Shown here: positions 18,914 to 28,881 of the stretch, piece after piece
How positions within the stretch are numbered: position 1 is the stretch's first letter
Layout: each line of letters opens with the position of its first letter
Source: Geminocystis herdmanii PCC 6308
Lineage (GTDB): Bacteria > Cyanobacteriota > Cyanobacteriia > Cyanobacteriales > Cyanobacteriaceae
DNA: 64,000 bases
Direction: 5' to 3'
Assembly: GCF_000332235.1 (NCBI RefSeq)
Contig: NZ_CM001775.1
Coordinates: 3,954,272-4,018,271, forward strand
Translations under genes and position numbers: made by a program
The notes under the pieces: generated by a model
What the model was told of the DNA's origin: nothing
The model's database searches: none
Seen by the model: only the letters and a program-made list of their open reading frames with translations

Positions 18914-18934
18914 GAATTAAGAATTAAGAATTAA
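18905..18934. repeat. Heptamer repeat AAGAATT (4 copies) over a stop codon
   Basis: Units start at 18905, 18912, 18919 and 18926. The first two supply the final Lys-Asn codons and the TAA stop (18911-18913) of the preceding gene. Confidence 0.85.
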
Positions 18935-19004
18935 ATTTTTATAAATTAATGATTTTTCTATTGCCTACAAATAATTTATTTTACTCAAAGTAAAATAGCC
19001 AAAA

Positions 19005-19790
19005 TTACTGAGTTTTAAGGTAGTTTAAAAACTCTATTAATTCGTGATCTGATAGTAAATGACGGGATTTTTTACCATAGGTTTCTAAGAGATATTTCTT
19101 ACCTTGCTCTTGTGTCCATTCTAATCTTTTCATTTCAATACTTGTTTGATCAATAATTTGACTAAAATCTAACGTTTCACTATATTCTAAGGGTAATGTG
19201 GGTTCGAGAATCTGCTCGATCGAACTTTCATCATCATTCACATTAGAAAATTGAATTAAATTGTCACTGGTATCCGTATTTTCTTCATTATATTTACTTT
19301 CAAACAAGGGAATATCCTCTATCTCTAAAGATAAACTATCATCTACCTCCGTATTGTCTGTTAATAAAGTACTAATTTCGGGCGGATTTTCTTTGATGTC
19401 GTTGCGATCGTATTCTTCCCATAAATCTTCATTTTCTTCTATGATTTCCGCTTCTTTCGGTAAGGGTAATTCTTGAATTATGGGGGGAGGGGTTGGTTGT
19501 GGTTTTGGAATTTCAGGTTTTGTTTTTACTATGACAGGCTCTTTTTTCGCAATTTTTGGGACTATTATTTCTTTTATGGGGTTTATATCCTCATCAGTTT
19601 GATTTTTAGTCCAATTTACCAGTTCGATCGCTCTCTTTCTGGCGTTATCTTCGGCTTTCTCCACTGTATCGGCGGCGGCTAATGCTGAACCTAAAACAAC
19701 TTCTTCTTGAATTACTGTTACTTTTACGATATATTTACCATGATCGATCGTCACGAATTCACTAATTAAGGCTAAGGGTTTTATCATCAT
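19005..19790 (-). CDS. Conserved cyanobacterial protein of unknown function
   Basis: From ATG 19790 (MMIKPLALISEF) the product has 261 residues; a longer form from 19832 has an atypical N-terminus. Residues 1-60 form a compact domain (DHGKYIVKVTVIQEEVVLGS, then a helix ARKRAIELV) reminiscent of small alpha-beta nucleic-acid-binding folds. A Pro-rich and then acidic, disordered linker follows (about 65-215). The last 45 residues (LEWTQEQGKKYLLETYGKKS, LSDHELIEFLNYL) form a helical domain conserved at the end of several cyanobacterial proteins. I infer a DNA- or RNA-related job only from the fold impression; low certainty. Confidence 0.55.
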   Translation of the reverse strand: MMIKPLALISEFVTIDHGKYIVKVTVIQEEVVLGSALAAADTVEKAEDNARKRAIELVNWTKNQTDEDINPIKEIIVPKIAKKEPVIVKTKPEIPKPQPTPPPIIQELPLPKEAEIIEENEDLWEEYDRNDIKENPPEISTLLTDNTEVDDSLSLEIEDIPLFESKYNEENTDTSDNLIQFSNVNDDESSIEQILEPTLPLEYSETLDFSQIIDQTSIEMKRLEWTQEQGKKYLLETYGKKSRHLLSDHELIEFLNYLKTQ

Positions 19791-19894
19791 AATCTTGATC
19801 AAATGACACGGAAAAATTTTATGTTGATACAATTATACTAGAAAATGACCAATTAATGTTTGTCATCCGTCTTCTTGTCTTCAGAGTCTAACTT

Positions 19895-21451
19895 TTAAGC
19901 TGCCACTAATACTTCTTTTTCGAGACTAAAATATTCGTTTAATTGTGCCTCAATTTGTTGTTTCACAATTTCTCGATATTCTAAAAAGTGTTCGTTATGG
20001 GCGCACATAGTTAAATAATGTTCCCATACTTCGGGATTTTGCTTGATAATACTAAATAAATGATGCCAGAATTTCCAACGGGTATCTCGTTTAATGCCTT
20101 GTCGCCAAATTACGATGGCTAATGCCTTCAAATCTACTAAAGTGGGTAATTTTGGAGCAGGTTTTGCCGTTGGTTTACCTAATTTGAGAAAACAATGATA
20201 AACTCGATCGAGATAGGCATGAGGATCATATAAACGCCAAAAAGCATCCACATATTCTTGAGCAATATCTTCAATGGGGCGAGTTGGGGTAAAATTCATC
20301 AGGGTAGTTTGATTGATATTACCATCTCTACCTTGGCGCAAACGTCCTTCTTTTTCTAAACGATGCCATAACGCTGTATTGGGCAAGGCTTGTAACATAG
20401 CAAAAGTTGTGGTAGGGATTCCTATTTGTTCCGCAAAACGAACAATGCGATCGCCAGCTCCTTTTTTCTCCCCGTCAAAACCGATGATAAAACCCGCCAT
20501 AGGGCGCAATCCGATACGAATAATTTTATCCACAGCATCCGCTAAAGAGCTACGGGTATTTTGAAACTTCTTAGTAAGCTGTAAGCTATCTTCATCAGGA
20601 GTTTCAATGCCTAAGAATACCGCATCAAAATAACAATCTACCATCAACTGCATTAATTCTTCATCGTCTGCTAAGTCAACGGATGCCTCCGTGTTGAAAC
20701 GGAAGGGATATTGATGTTTTTCCTGCCAAATTTTTAATTCTTTGAGCAATAATTTAACGTTGCGTTTATTGCCGATAAAGTTATCATCTACCATAAAAAC
20801 TCCCCTGCGCCAACCCAACTCATAGAGATAATCTAACTCTTGTAAAAGTTGTTCAGGAGTTTTTGTTCTTGGTTTTCGTCCATAAAGTACAATAATATCG
20901 CAAAATTCGCATTGAAAAGGACATCCCCTCGAAAATTGTACCGACATGGAATCATAAGCATCTAACTCTAATAACTCATAGCGAGGGATAGGGGTAGAAG
21001 TTACCGCAGGTTTTTCGGTGGTGCGAAAAGTGCCTTGGGTTTCCCCTTTTTCGATAGCTTCCACAAACATGGGCAGGGTGATTTCTCCTTCATCTAAGAC
21101 TAAAAAGTCCACGCCACTTTCTTCTAATTCATGGGGTACGGAAGTAGCGTAAGGACCTCCTACGGCAACGGATTTGCCTCGCCGTTTTGCTTCTTTTATC
21201 TGCTCGATTAAGTCGTATTTTTGCACAATCATAGCGGAAAAAATGACTATATCTGCCCATTGCCATTCTTCTTCGGTGACGGCACGAATATTTCGATCGA
21301 CCAGTTTAAATTCCCATGTTTGGGGTAAAATCGAAGCGACGGTAATTAACCCTAAAGGTGGTAATAATACTTTTCGATCGACCAACTCAAGGATTTTATC
21401 ATAAGACCAAAAAGTAGGGGGAAAAATGGGATAAATTAATAAAGCACGCAT
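19895..21451 (-). CDS. B12-binding domain radical SAM protein
   Basis: The 518-residue protein has an N-terminal cobalamin-binding-like domain (residues 1-150, with VFSAMIVQ and VAVGGPYATSVPHE), the radical SAM cluster motif CPFQCEFC (Cys177, Cys181, Cys184), a TIM-barrel core with FIIGFDGE near 325, and a C-terminal DUF4070-like region. Such proteins in cyanobacteria and other photosynthetic bacteria act on unknown substrates; some relatives are hopanoid methylases or bacteriochlorophyll modification enzymes. The specific reaction cannot be given. It lies alone between two minus-strand genes. Confidence 0.88.
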   Translation of the reverse strand: MRALLIYPIFPPTFWSYDKILELVDRKVLLPPLGLITVASILPQTWEFKLVDRNIRAVTEEEWQWADIVIFSAMIVQKYDLIEQIKEAKRRGKSVAVGGPYATSVPHELEESGVDFLVLDEGEITLPMFVEAIEKGETQGTFRTTEKPAVTSTPIPRYELLELDAYDSMSVQFSRGCPFQCEFCDIIVLYGRKPRTKTPEQLLQELDYLYELGWRRGVFMVDDNFIGNKRNVKLLLKELKIWQEKHQYPFRFNTEASVDLADDEELMQLMVDCYFDAVFLGIETPDEDSLQLTKKFQNTRSSLADAVDKIIRIGLRPMAGFIIGFDGEKKGAGDRIVRFAEQIGIPTTTFAMLQALPNTALWHRLEKEGRLRQGRDGNINQTTLMNFTPTRPIEDIAQEYVDAFWRLYDPHAYLDRVYHCFLKLGKPTAKPAPKLPTLVDLKALAIVIWRQGIKRDTRWKFWHHLFSIIKQNPEVWEHYLTMCAHNEHFLEYREIVKQQIEAQLNEYFSLEKEVLVAA

Positions 21452-21578
21452 ATATATATAAGGTCGTTTTTGTAGAAAAGTTTAATGATTATCATCAACT
21501 GTAACCTAAATTTTTGTAAAATTAACTAATTAGTGTCGAATAATCACCCTTGCCACAAAATCAATTAATTTCTTCAAA

Positions 21579-22940
21579 TTACTTTTGCGTCTTATCATTC
21601 AAAATATGTTGTTCGACAAAGTTCGTATAAACATTTCCTGCCAAAAATTCAGGATTCTCTAAAATTTTACGATGAAAATTAATAGTTGTCGGAACTCCAG
21701 TTATAGCACATTCTCTTAACGCCCTTTTCATGCGTTTGATAGCAGTATCTCGATCTTTACCCCAAACGATCAATTTACCGATAAGAGAGTCATAATAGGG
21801 AGGAATAACGTAGTCTGGATAAACAAAGGAGTCCATTCTAACACCCGGTCCTCCGGGGGGTAAATAAGCAATAATTTTGCCCGGATTTGGTCGAAAATCA
21901 TGATCTGGGTCTTCTGCATTTATTCTACACTCGATCGCATGACCTCTAAACTCAATATCCTGTTGACGGAAAGATAATTTTTCCCCTTGGGCGATCGCAA
22001 TTTGTTCTCTGATTAAATCTAACCCTGTAATCATTTCTGTTACAGGATGTTCAACTTGGATACGGGTATTCATCTCCATGAAATAGTAATTACCATACTT
22101 ATCCAACAAAAATTCTACAGTCCCAGCACCTACATAATTAATGGATTTAGCGGCTTTAACGGCGGCTTGTCCCATTTTTTGACGAATTTTGGGATTTAAA
22201 GCGGGAGAGGGAGCTTCTTCTAATAATTTTTGATGTCTTCTTTGAATAGAGCAGTCTCTTTCTCCCAAATGAACTACATTACCGTAACTATCTGCTAAAA
22301 TTTGAAACTCGATATGACGGGGTAACTCAATAAATTTTTCGATATAGACTCCAGCATTGCCAAAAGCGGCTTCTGCTTCTCCTTGCGCTGCTGCTAATAA
22401 GCGACTTAAATCACATTCTTGTTTAACTAATCGCATCCCTCTACCGCCCCCTCCTGCGGTGGCTTTGATAATTACGGGATAGCCTATTTCGGCGGCGACT
22501 CTAGCGGCTTCCTGTTCATCAGTAATCAAACCTTTACTACCGGGGATGGTGGGGACTCCTGCATTTTGCATGGTTTTTTTTGCGGTGGATTTATCCCCCA
22601 TAGCAATAATAGCTTCGGGACTAGGTCCGATAAAATGTAGTTGATGATCTGCACAAATTTGGGCAAAACGAGCATTTTCGGCTAAAAATCCATAACCCGG
22701 ATGGATGGCTTCTGCACCTCTAGTTAGGGCGGCAGAAATAATATTAGGTATGTTTAAATAACTTTTATTGCTTGGCGGAGGTCCTATACAGACGCTTTCA
22801 TCGGCTAGTTTGACATGAAGGGCGTTACGATCGATCGTTGAGTGAACAGCAACAGTAGCAATACCCATTTCTTCGCAACTGTGAATGATGCGTAGGGCGA
22901 TTTCTCCTCGATTAGCAATTAAAATCTTAGCAAAGGACAT
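21579..22940 (-). CDS. accC: Acetyl-CoA carboxylase, biotin carboxylase subunit
   Basis: The 453-residue product carries out ATP-dependent carboxylation of biotin on BCCP, the first half-reaction of malonyl-CoA synthesis for fatty acids. The N-terminal block [16 protein letters not shown], the ATP-grasp glycine loop GGGGRGM at 163-169, [20 protein letters not shown] near 285 and the C-terminal biotin carboxylase domain are all present, and the length is normal. accB is not adjacent. A 154-base heptamer array lies in the upstream region between this gene and fba. Confidence 0.97.
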   Translation of the reverse strand: MSFAKILIANRGEIALRIIHSCEEMGIATVAVHSTIDRNALHVKLADESVCIGPPPSNKSYLNIPNIISAALTRGAEAIHPGYGFLAENARFAQICADHQLHFIGPSPEAIIAMGDKSTAKKTMQNAGVPTIPGSKGLITDEQEAARVAAEIGYPVIIKATAGGGGRGMRLVKQECDLSRLLAAAQGEAEAAFGNAGVYIEKFIELPRHIEFQILADSYGNVVHLGERDCSIQRRHQKLLEEAPSPALNPKIRQKMGQAAVKAAKSINYVGAGTVEFLLDKYGNYYFMEMNTRIQVEHPVTEMITGLDLIREQIAIAQGEKLSFRQQDIEFRGHAIECRINAEDPDHDFRPNPGKIIAYLPPGGPGVRMDSFVYPDYVIPPYYDSLIGKLIVWGKDRDTAIKRMKRALRECAITGVPTTINFHRKILENPEFLAGNVYTNFVEQHILNDKTQK

Positions 22941-23003
22941 TTTAAAACATAAAATCTAATATCTTTCGTATCATATTTGGTTTTGGCACTTATGGCAATT
23001 AGG

Positions 23004-23157
23004 GAATGGAGAATTGAGAATGGAGAATGGAGAATGGAGAATGGAGAATTGAGAATTGAGAATGGAGAATTGAGAATGGAGAATTGAGAATGGAGAATTG
23101 AGAATGGAGAATTGAGAATGGAGAATTGAGAATGGAGAATTGAGAATGGAGAATTGA
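23004..23157. repeat. 22-unit heptamer minisatellite GAATGGA/GAATTGA
   Basis: Twenty-two contiguous seven-base units alternate between GAATGGA and GAATTGA. In the second half the alternation is regular, giving a 14-base higher-order repeat. It is contiguous, without spacers, and belongs to the STRR class of cyanobacterial short tandem repeats. The same heptamer family occurs in seven other places in this window. Confidence 0.95.
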
Positions 23158-23235
23158 AAACTCGTCAATTTTTCTTCTAGTTCATCTGTCCACCTGTCTC
23201 TTAACCTATAACCTCATTATCAGCAACTCCTAGTC

Positions 23236-23268
23236 AAAAAAAAACCCCCATAAGGGAAGGGGATTTTC
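23236..23268 (-). terminator. Rho-independent terminator of fba
   Basis: On the minus strand AATCCCC pairs with GGGGGTT across an eight-base loop and is followed by a run of T. It lies about 30 bases after the fba stop codon. Confidence 0.75.
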
Positions 23269-23295
23269 GGAATTTCTAAGATTCTATGAATGAAT

Positions 23296-24375
23296 TTATA
23301 CAGCTACGGCTTTTTTGATAGTTGCACTTAATTCACCTTTAGCATATTTAGCCGCAAAATCATCGAGACTTACTTGTTTGATTTTACTTGCATTTCCAGC
23401 AGTCCAGAATTGTTGATAACGCTCTAAACAAACTTGTTTCATGTATTTGATAGAGGGTTTCAAGAAGTGACGAGGATCGAAGTTAGAAGGGTCTTTCATT
23501 GCCGCTTCACGGATAGCTGCTGTAATAGCTAAACGGTTGTCAGTGTCGATATTTACTTTACGAACACCGCTCTTGATTCCTTTTTGGATTTCTTCTACAG
23601 GTACGCCATAGGTTTCGGGAATATTTCCTCCATATTGGTTGATCATGTCTAACCATTCTTGAGGTACAGACGAAGAGCCGTGCATTACCAAGTGAGTATT
23701 AGGTAATTTAGCGTGGATTTCTTCAATACGGCTAATGGCAAGGATTTCACCAGTAGGTTTACGGGTAAATTTGTAAGCTCCATGGCTGGTTCCGATGGCA
23801 ACTGCTAAAGCGTCAACTTGAGTACGTTCTACAAATTCAACGGCTTCATCAGGATCAGTTAAAAGCTGAGAATGATCTAATTTACCTTCAAAACCGTGGC
23901 CGTCTTCCGCTTCACCCATACCAGTTTCAAGAGAACCTAAACAGCCTAATTCACCTTCAACACTCGCACCTACGGAGTGAGCAACTTTAACTACTTCAGC
24001 AGTAACGTTAACGTTATATTCAAAAGTAGCAGGAGTTTTCGCATCAGTTTGTAATGAGCCATCCATCATAACGCTAGTAAAACCGTTACGGATAGCAGAA
24101 TAACAAGTGGCGGGGCTATTACCATGATCTTGGTGCATAGCAATAGGAATATGAGGGTAGGTTTCAGCTGCGGCTAAGATGAGGTGACGAAGGAAGTTTT
24201 CTCCAGCATAGGTACGAGCACCACGAGAAGCCTGTAAAATTACGGGGCTATCGGTTTCGTGAGCGGCTTGCATAATGGAGAGAATCTGCTCTAAGTTGTT
24301 AACGTTAAACGCAGGAATACCATAACCATTTTCGGCTGCGTGATCTAACAATAGCCTCATGGGAACTAAAGCCAT
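23296..24375 (-). CDS. fba: Class II fructose-bisphosphate aldolase
   Basis: The 359-residue enzyme cleaves or forms fructose 1,6-bisphosphate and, in cyanobacteria, also sedoheptulose 1,7-bisphosphate in the Calvin cycle. The zinc/catalytic block HQDHGNS (His81, Asp83, His84) is intact, as are [12 protein letters not shown], the later zinc ligands in HGAYKF and VMHGSSSVP, and the substrate loop [11 protein letters not shown]. Length and ending match the cyanobacterial CbbA type. A good ribosome site (AAGGAGGACA) precedes the start at 24375. It has its own terminator and is monocistronic. Confidence 0.97.
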   Translation of the reverse strand: MALVPMRLLLDHAAENGYGIPAFNVNNLEQILSIMQAAHETDSPVILQASRGARTYAGENFLRHLILAAAETYPHIPIAMHQDHGNSPATCYSAIRNGFTSVMMDGSLQTDAKTPATFEYNVNVTAEVVKVAHSVGASVEGELGCLGSLETGMGEAEDGHGFEGKLDHSQLLTDPDEAVEFVERTQVDALAVAIGTSHGAYKFTRKPTGEILAISRIEEIHAKLPNTHLVMHGSSSVPQEWLDMINQYGGNIPETYGVPVEEIQKGIKSGVRKVNIDTDNRLAITAAIREAAMKDPSNFDPRHFLKPSIKYMKQVCLERYQQFWTAGNASKIKQVSLDDFAAKYAKGELSATIKKAVAV

Positions 24376-24544
24376 AAATGTCCTCCTTTATCTTTTGTTT
24401 ATTTATTTTAAAATTTTCTTTGTTAAGAATCTTAACTTATTATGGCTCAATCAGCAATTCGGATTTAAAAATGAAAGTTGAGAGAAATTTTTTTTGTTAT
24501 TATTAGTCTTTTTTCGATCGATCTCAATTATCCTTATGTACCTA

Positions 24545-27088
24545 TTAGGGAATTATTAAATTTCCTAAGTCATAAATACCTGTTTTATCCGCAGGAATTT
24601 CAAAAATGGTCGATCGAACTGGTTCTGTAAACAATTTTAGTTCGTAACGTCCGGGTTTTAATCCCAGTAAAGCAAATTTACCTACTCTATTAGTAAACAG
24701 AGTCACAGGAGTCCAATTACTGTCAGATAAAGATGTTACTTGTCCCGCTTGTAGTGCGATCGGCTCCCCTGCACTATTTTGCAATACTCCCCTTAAAAAA
24801 ACCGTTGCTTCAGTGCCGACAACAATTACAGTACCACTTTTATAACTAGGTAAAAGACTAAAAATTGTTTTGCCCAAATCATAACCCAAAGGCATATTCG
24901 GAGCATCCACTCGAATAGTTGTCACCGTATAAGAACTTAAATCAGGTACGATCGCAGAACCAAAAATGCTGGTTTGAGCCACATAACCATATAAATTAGG
25001 ATTAACTCCCACCAATTGATCAGCAAAATTATCATTACGCGCCACCATCACAAAACTATCATTAACAGGGCGAGTCCAACCAAAACGCCCATCCGCATAA
25101 ACAAAAGCCGTACCAAAACTAAAACTTGTGCCTTGACGAGATTGATCATAATCGTGATTAAGATTCATCGTACCAAAAAAACCTCGATAATCTAGCCCTA
25201 ATCTTGCCCCCACATAACTCGGCGAGGGATTATTTCTTAAGCCAATGCTTGTGTTAATACTGTTATAAGGTACAGGACTTCTTTTGTTCCATGTTATTTC
25301 ACTGATTTGTTCTCTTTGACTATTCAAGTCGTTTCTAAAAGTAAAAGATTGTTGTGATGAGGTTCGTAATAAGTTAAATAAAAATTGCGTTTCTTTTCTG
25401 CCTGATTGTTCTTGACGATTATTCATAGTAAGATTTAACTGAAAACCATTACCCAAATTCTGATTAATACCTAATGCGGCACGATAAGCATTCGGTTGAT
25501 TTAAACTACCTATTTGATAACCTAAATTAAGATTAATACCGAAACCATTAAATAAAGTTTGACCATAATTAAAACCAAAATTCCACGCTACATTATTAGT
25601 TGACTCGCTAAAAAGATTTAAAGGATTGCCAATACTCAGATTGCCAAAACGTTGAAAATAAGGACCTAAATATTCTACTTCAAAGCCAAAAGTTGGTAAT
25701 TTTGCTTGACTGCCTCCTAATGCTAAATATTGATAACGTAATCGAAAAGCATGATCAAAACCTATGGGGTTACTGCTTAACGCCATATCCCAACCAAGAT
25801 TACCTAAAGAAGTGGCTAAAGTTCCTTCAGTGCCGATAACTTGTTGCACTCCTGCTAGTTGCAGATAACCTCCTAGAGTAAGAGTCGGGGTGATGCCCTG
25901 TCGATAGAAACCGCCTACAATTGGTTTACTGCTATCATAACTTCGGGTGCTGTTTTGACTATAGGAAGGAATACCTAAAGCGAAAGCAAATTGTTGTAAA
26001 CCTACGTCTAATAAATCGGAAGCGAGGGGAAGGGCAAAAGAAAGATTACGAGTTTGTCCTGTATTGTCAGTAATCTGTAAGGTGACATTGTTCAAACCTG
26101 TATTAAGGGAGAAATTACGAATATCTTGAGGACCTGCTGGAAGTTGCAAAGTCTGTCGCAGTAAGCCATTGACGTATATTTCTACCCGTGAAGGACGTTC
26201 TAAAAAAAACTCAAATTGTCCTGTGGGTAAAGTGGATAAATAAGGTTGTAGGGAAAAATTGCGAATAACTCCAATTCCTGCCATGGGTACAAAACTTTGA
26301 TAACCTCGTGTTGAACTAAATAAATCCCCCATGATGTAACGAATACCACGCTCTGGATCGTCTTTCACTAGGCGAATATCGGCTCTAGTTAAGGGTGTAT
26401 CACTTTTTTCGGTAAAGCTACCACTGCCTTCTAAAACCCATCCTTGATAATTAATTGCTCCATCTAATCCTAGGTTAAAAGGTTGTCGCCCTAAATTTGA
26501 GCTACTTGTACCATCCCAAGCATAAAATTGATTTCCTCTTAAATTAATAAACGCACTAAGATTACTTGGTCTGAGAGCATTAGCGGCTTCTTTGGGAATA
26601 CGAGCATTGCCTGATCCATAAACAATGGTTTTACGGAGATTTGGAGGGATTTCTACTCGTAATTCTAACGATCGTTCATTAAAATTAGCATCGATTCCTG
26701 TGGATTGTAATGCCGAAAGGGTTAAATTACCACTTTGATCTACTAAACCTTCGAGACGGCTTTGAATATCTGGACGAGCATATTGTGCCATCTTTTTTAA
26801 GAAAGTATCTCCTGTAATTTGTAGATTACTACTACCACCTAAAGAAACAAAAATTATAATTTGTCCTTGCTCTAAATCATTAATATAAAAAGGGACGATA
26901 ACCCGTTGCACTCCTGTTGGCTTAGGACGTTTAAACACTCTCTCAAAAATTTCATCAGTATTTTCGTTTACTGTAGGGGTTTCTGGTTGGGGGGTTATTT
27001 CCTGCTCTGTATTTTGAGATATTTCTAGTAAGGATGAGGAGGCAAGGGGAATTGATGAATTTAAAGTAATTAACAGATTCCAATACAT
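24545..27088 (-). CDS. Fimbrial outer-membrane usher-like protein
   Basis: The 847-residue product has the layout of FimD/PapC ushers as found in cyanobacteria: an N-terminal periplasmic part with VIVPFYINDLEQGQIIIFV, a beta-barrel region rich in aromatic-ended strands (about 200-750, e.g. YIMGDLFSSTRGYQSFVPMAG and FEFFLERPSRVEIYVNGLL), and a C-terminal carboxypeptidase-regulatory-like domain (VFLRGVLQNSAGEPIAL ... GRYELKLF). Ushers translocate chaperone-bound pilus subunits through the outer membrane. The expected chaperone gene is found 2 kb away only as a truncated remnant (29260-29694), so this system is probably broken or was reorganised by the repeat-rich insert between them. The N-terminal signal sequence is short and atypical; the start may be elsewhere. 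Confidence 0.8.
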   Translation of the reverse strand: MYWNLLITLNSSIPLASSSLLEISQNTEQEITPQPETPTVNENTDEIFERVFKRPKPTGVQRVIVPFYINDLEQGQIIIFVSLGGSSNLQITGDTFLKKMAQYARPDIQSRLEGLVDQSGNLTLSALQSTGIDANFNERSLELRVEIPPNLRKTIVYGSGNARIPKEAANALRPSNLSAFINLRGNQFYAWDGTSSSNLGRQPFNLGLDGAINYQGWVLEGSGSFTEKSDTPLTRADIRLVKDDPERGIRYIMGDLFSSTRGYQSFVPMAGIGVIRNFSLQPYLSTLPTGQFEFFLERPSRVEIYVNGLLRQTLQLPAGPQDIRNFSLNTGLNNVTLQITDNTGQTRNLSFALPLASDLLDVGLQQFAFALGIPSYSQNSTRSYDSSKPIVGGFYRQGITPTLTLGGYLQLAGVQQVIGTEGTLATSLGNLGWDMALSSNPIGFDHAFRLRYQYLALGGSQAKLPTFGFEVEYLGPYFQRFGNLSIGNPLNLFSESTNNVAWNFGFNYGQTLFNGFGINLNLGYQIGSLNQPNAYRAALGINQNLGNGFQLNLTMNNRQEQSGRKETQFLFNLLRTSSQQSFTFRNDLNSQREQISEITWNKRSPVPYNSINTSIGLRNNPSPSYVGARLGLDYRGFFGTMNLNHDYDQSRQGTSFSFGTAFVYADGRFGWTRPVNDSFVMVARNDNFADQLVGVNPNLYGYVAQTSIFGSAIVPDLSSYTVTTIRVDAPNMPLGYDLGKTIFSLLPSYKSGTVIVVGTEATVFLRGVLQNSAGEPIALQAGQVTSLSDSNWTPVTLFTNRVGKFALLGLKPGRYELKLFTEPVRSTIFEIPADKTGIYDLGNLIIP

Positions 27089-27165
27089 AATACGATCGTG
27101 CTGATGATAATTAATTGAGAAAATAGTTATAATCTAAACACTTTTATTCTATTTTTGTGAGGATA

Positions 27166-27894
27166 ATGTTTTTAAGTCGTCAGATTTTCTCTATGATGTC
27201 ATTCTGTTTATGCCTAGGATCATCGGTGATGACACTCCAACCTTTACAGGCTCAAATTATTTACTCTGATCATACGATCGTTTCTTCCCTCACGAAAAGG
27301 GCAATTAATCAAACTTCTGATGATAATGCAGAAATTTTATTTGAACAGGGAGTTAATCAAGGGGAAACTGGTAATTATTCCTTAGCAGTGGCATTATTTT
27401 CTCAAGTAATCAGTTTAAGTCCTCTTTCTCCTGAAGCCTATTATAATCGTGGTTTGTCTTTTGAACGTTTAGGTAAATCTGATCAGGCGATCGACGACTA
27501 TAATGAAACTTTACGGTTAGATAATTTATATATTCCAGCCTATATCAATCGAGGAAATCTTTATAGTCAACAAGGTAATCATCAAAAAGCGGTAATGGAT
27601 TTTACTCGTGCGATCGAAGTTGATCCTAATCGTTATAAGGCTTACTATAACAGAGCCAATAGTTATTTTCAATTAGCCCACTATTCCCAAGCGATCGCAG
27701 ATTATGATAATGTTTTAATTTTACAACCCGATTATATTGATGCCATTTACAATCGAGGCTTAACTTATTATCAATTAGGTAAATTGGATGAAGCCAGAAA
27801 AGATTTATTTCAAGCCGCCCAACAATACCTTAATAAGCGCGATCGGCATAATTATTTAGAAGCATTAGATCGCATCACCGAATTAAACCTGTAG
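27166..27894 (+). CDS. Secreted or periplasmic TPR protein
   Basis: From ATG 27166 the product has 242 residues; a GTG three codons earlier (27157) also fits. The first 30 residues form a signal peptide (SMMSFCLCLGSSVMTLQPLQAQ). From about residue 55 there are about five tetratricopeptide units, e.g. PEAYYNRGLSFERLGKSDQA and PAYINRGNLYSQQGNHQKA, with the usual W/A/G/Y/A/P spacing. TPRs mediate protein contacts; the partner is unknown. It is divergent from the usher gene with about 70 bases between, so it may belong to the same pilus-like system; that is inference. Its stop codon is followed at once by REP-like repeats. Confidence 0.85.
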   Translation: MFLSRQIFSMMSFCLCLGSSVMTLQPLQAQIIYSDHTIVSSLTKRAINQTSDDNAEILFEQGVNQGETGNYSLAVALFSQVISLSPLSPEAYYNRGLSFERLGKSDQAIDDYNETLRLDNLYIPAYINRGNLYSQQGNHQKAVMDFTRAIEVDPNRYKAYYNRANSYFQLAHYSQAIADYDNVLILQPDYIDAIYNRGLTYYQLGKLDEARKDLFQAAQQYLNKRDRHNYLEALDRITELNL

Positions 27895-28026
27895 GGGCAT
27901 ATGGTATATGCCCCTCTCTCAATCATGTTATGAGATATGCTCCTCTCTCAATCTCAATCATGTTATGGTATATGCTCCTCTCAATCTCAATCATGTTATG
28001 ACATATGCCCCTCTCAATCATGTTAT
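27894..28026. repeat. Palindrome GGGGCATAT/ATATGCCCC and degenerate tandem copies
   Basis: A perfect nine-base inverted repeat, GGGGCATAT and ATATGCCCC with loop GGT, sits at 27894-27914, one base after the TPR gene stop. It is followed by about four imperfect tandem copies of CTCAATCATGTTATG plus an ATATGC(C/T)CCT half. The same palindrome starts a second array at 28893. Confidence 0.85.
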
Positions 28027-28131
28027 GGGGTGCAAACCTTGCGGGGTGCAAACCTTGCGGGGTGCAAACCTTGCGGGGTGCAAACCTTGCGGGGTGCAAA
28101 CCTTGCGGGGTGCAAACCTTGCACCCCTACG
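28027..28131. repeat. REP-like array, six copies of GGGGTGCAAACCTTGC
   Basis: Six exact 16-base units start at 28027, 28043, 28059, 28075, 28091 and 28107. The last is completed by ACCCCTACG, giving the palindrome GGGGTGCAA / TTGCACCCC. The array ends 14 bases before the RAYT stop codon side (28145). Confidence 0.95.
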
Positions 28132-28144
28132 GAAATATATGGGT

Positions 28145-28726
28145 TTAAAATGGCAAATCAATCAATAATTCTTGGGGATGATTTTTGTTATTTTCAGGAT
28201 CATCATCCCATTTTTGCGGATTATTGATAATGTATTTCCGAACATTATTTAAATGTTCTTCGCTTCTGATGATTGATTCATAATAATTTTTTTGCCAAAC
28301 ACACACCGTTGTTTCATTACAAATTTGTTTAATCCGTTTCGTCACCGCCGATTTAAACCCCCCAACCAATGACGAAAGCGATCGAGGTTTCCTCCGTAGG
28401 GGTGCAAGGTTTGCACCCCGAATATGGTTTACATCCGAAATATTATTTATCTTCTCATGGGTAATCGCCACCAATCCATGAAAATGATTCGGCATAATTA
28501 TCCATTCATCCAAAACAACTTCTTTTCGTATTTTTTCTGTATTAAGCCATTCTTCCGCAACAATATTACCGATTTGATTCAGAAACATTTTACCATCCCG
28601 AATTTCGCCGAATAAATGTTGTTTTTTCGCCGTGCAAATTGTCACAAAATATATGCCCGATTGTGAATAATCGTAATTTGGCAACCGAATCGATCGACGA
28701 TGATGATAATCGGGATTATATTTCAT
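28145..28726 (-). CDS. REP-associated tyrosine transposase (RAYT, Y1/HUH)
   Basis: The 193-residue protein shows the Y1_Tnp fold of RAYT enzymes: RRSIRLPNYDYSQSGIYFVT near the start, the HUH motif MPNHFHG (His81, His83) and the catalytic tyrosine region VWQKNYYESIIR (Tyr148/149). RAYTs cut and join single-stranded DNA at REP hairpins. Arrays of REP-like palindromes flank this gene on both sides (27894-28131 and 28787-28877), and one complete palindrome (28399-28419) lies inside the gene, in frame, giving HIRGANLAPLRRK between HUH and Tyr. That loop is variable in the family, so activity may be kept. No terminal inverted repeats or target duplication, as expected. Confidence 0.9.
   Translation of the reverse strand: MKYNPDYHHRRSIRLPNYDYSQSGIYFVTICTAKKQHLFGEIRDGKMFLNQIGNIVAEEWLNTEKIRKEVVLDEWIIMPNHFHGLVAITHEKINNISDVNHIRGANLAPLRRKPRSLSSLVGGFKSAVTKRIKQICNETTVCVWQKNYYESIIRSEEHLNNVRKYIINNPQKWDDDPENNKNHPQELLIDLPF
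28399..28419. repeat. REP-like palindrome inside the RAYT gene
   Basis: GGGGTGCAA, loop GGT, TTGCACCCC: a perfect hairpin preceded by CCGTA, the same element as in the flanking arrays, in frame with the transposase. Confidence 0.9.
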
Positions 28727-28786
28727 TATTCTTCATAATTCATAATGATTAATACAAATAAATTTTAATTCTTTATCGATTTATCG

Positions 28787-28877
28787 GGGTGCAAATTTAT
28801 CGGGTGCAAACCTTTTATATTGGAATGGGGTGCAAACCTTGCATATTGGAATGGGGTGCAAACCTTGCACCCCTACG
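28787..28877. repeat. REP-like array on the upstream side of the RAYT gene
   Basis: Partial and complete copies of GGGGTGCAAACCTTGC alternate with ATATTGGAAT; the last copy is closed by ACCCCTACG as in the other array. It lies about 60 bases upstream of the RAYT start. Confidence 0.85.
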
Positions 28878-28881
28878 TTTT

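Larger units (their letters stand above)
22941..23295. other. Intergenic stretch between accC and fba
   Basis: It holds no gene. Its content is the 22-unit heptamer array (23004-23157), then about 75 bases of unremarkable AT-rich DNA and the fba terminator. The accC promoter, if it lies here, must sit close to the gene or inside the array. Confidence 0.6.

Noticed and set aside
28027-28131. Array resembling a CRISPR
   Set aside because: Units of 16 bases are contiguous and there are no unique spacers; it is a REP-like tandem repeat next to a RAYT gene. The same reasoning excludes 23004-23157 and 52105-52377.
27908-28227. Overlapping frames of 86 and 96 codons
   Set aside because: They consist of translated tandem repeats (GANLAGCKPCGVQTL) with no independent coding sign.
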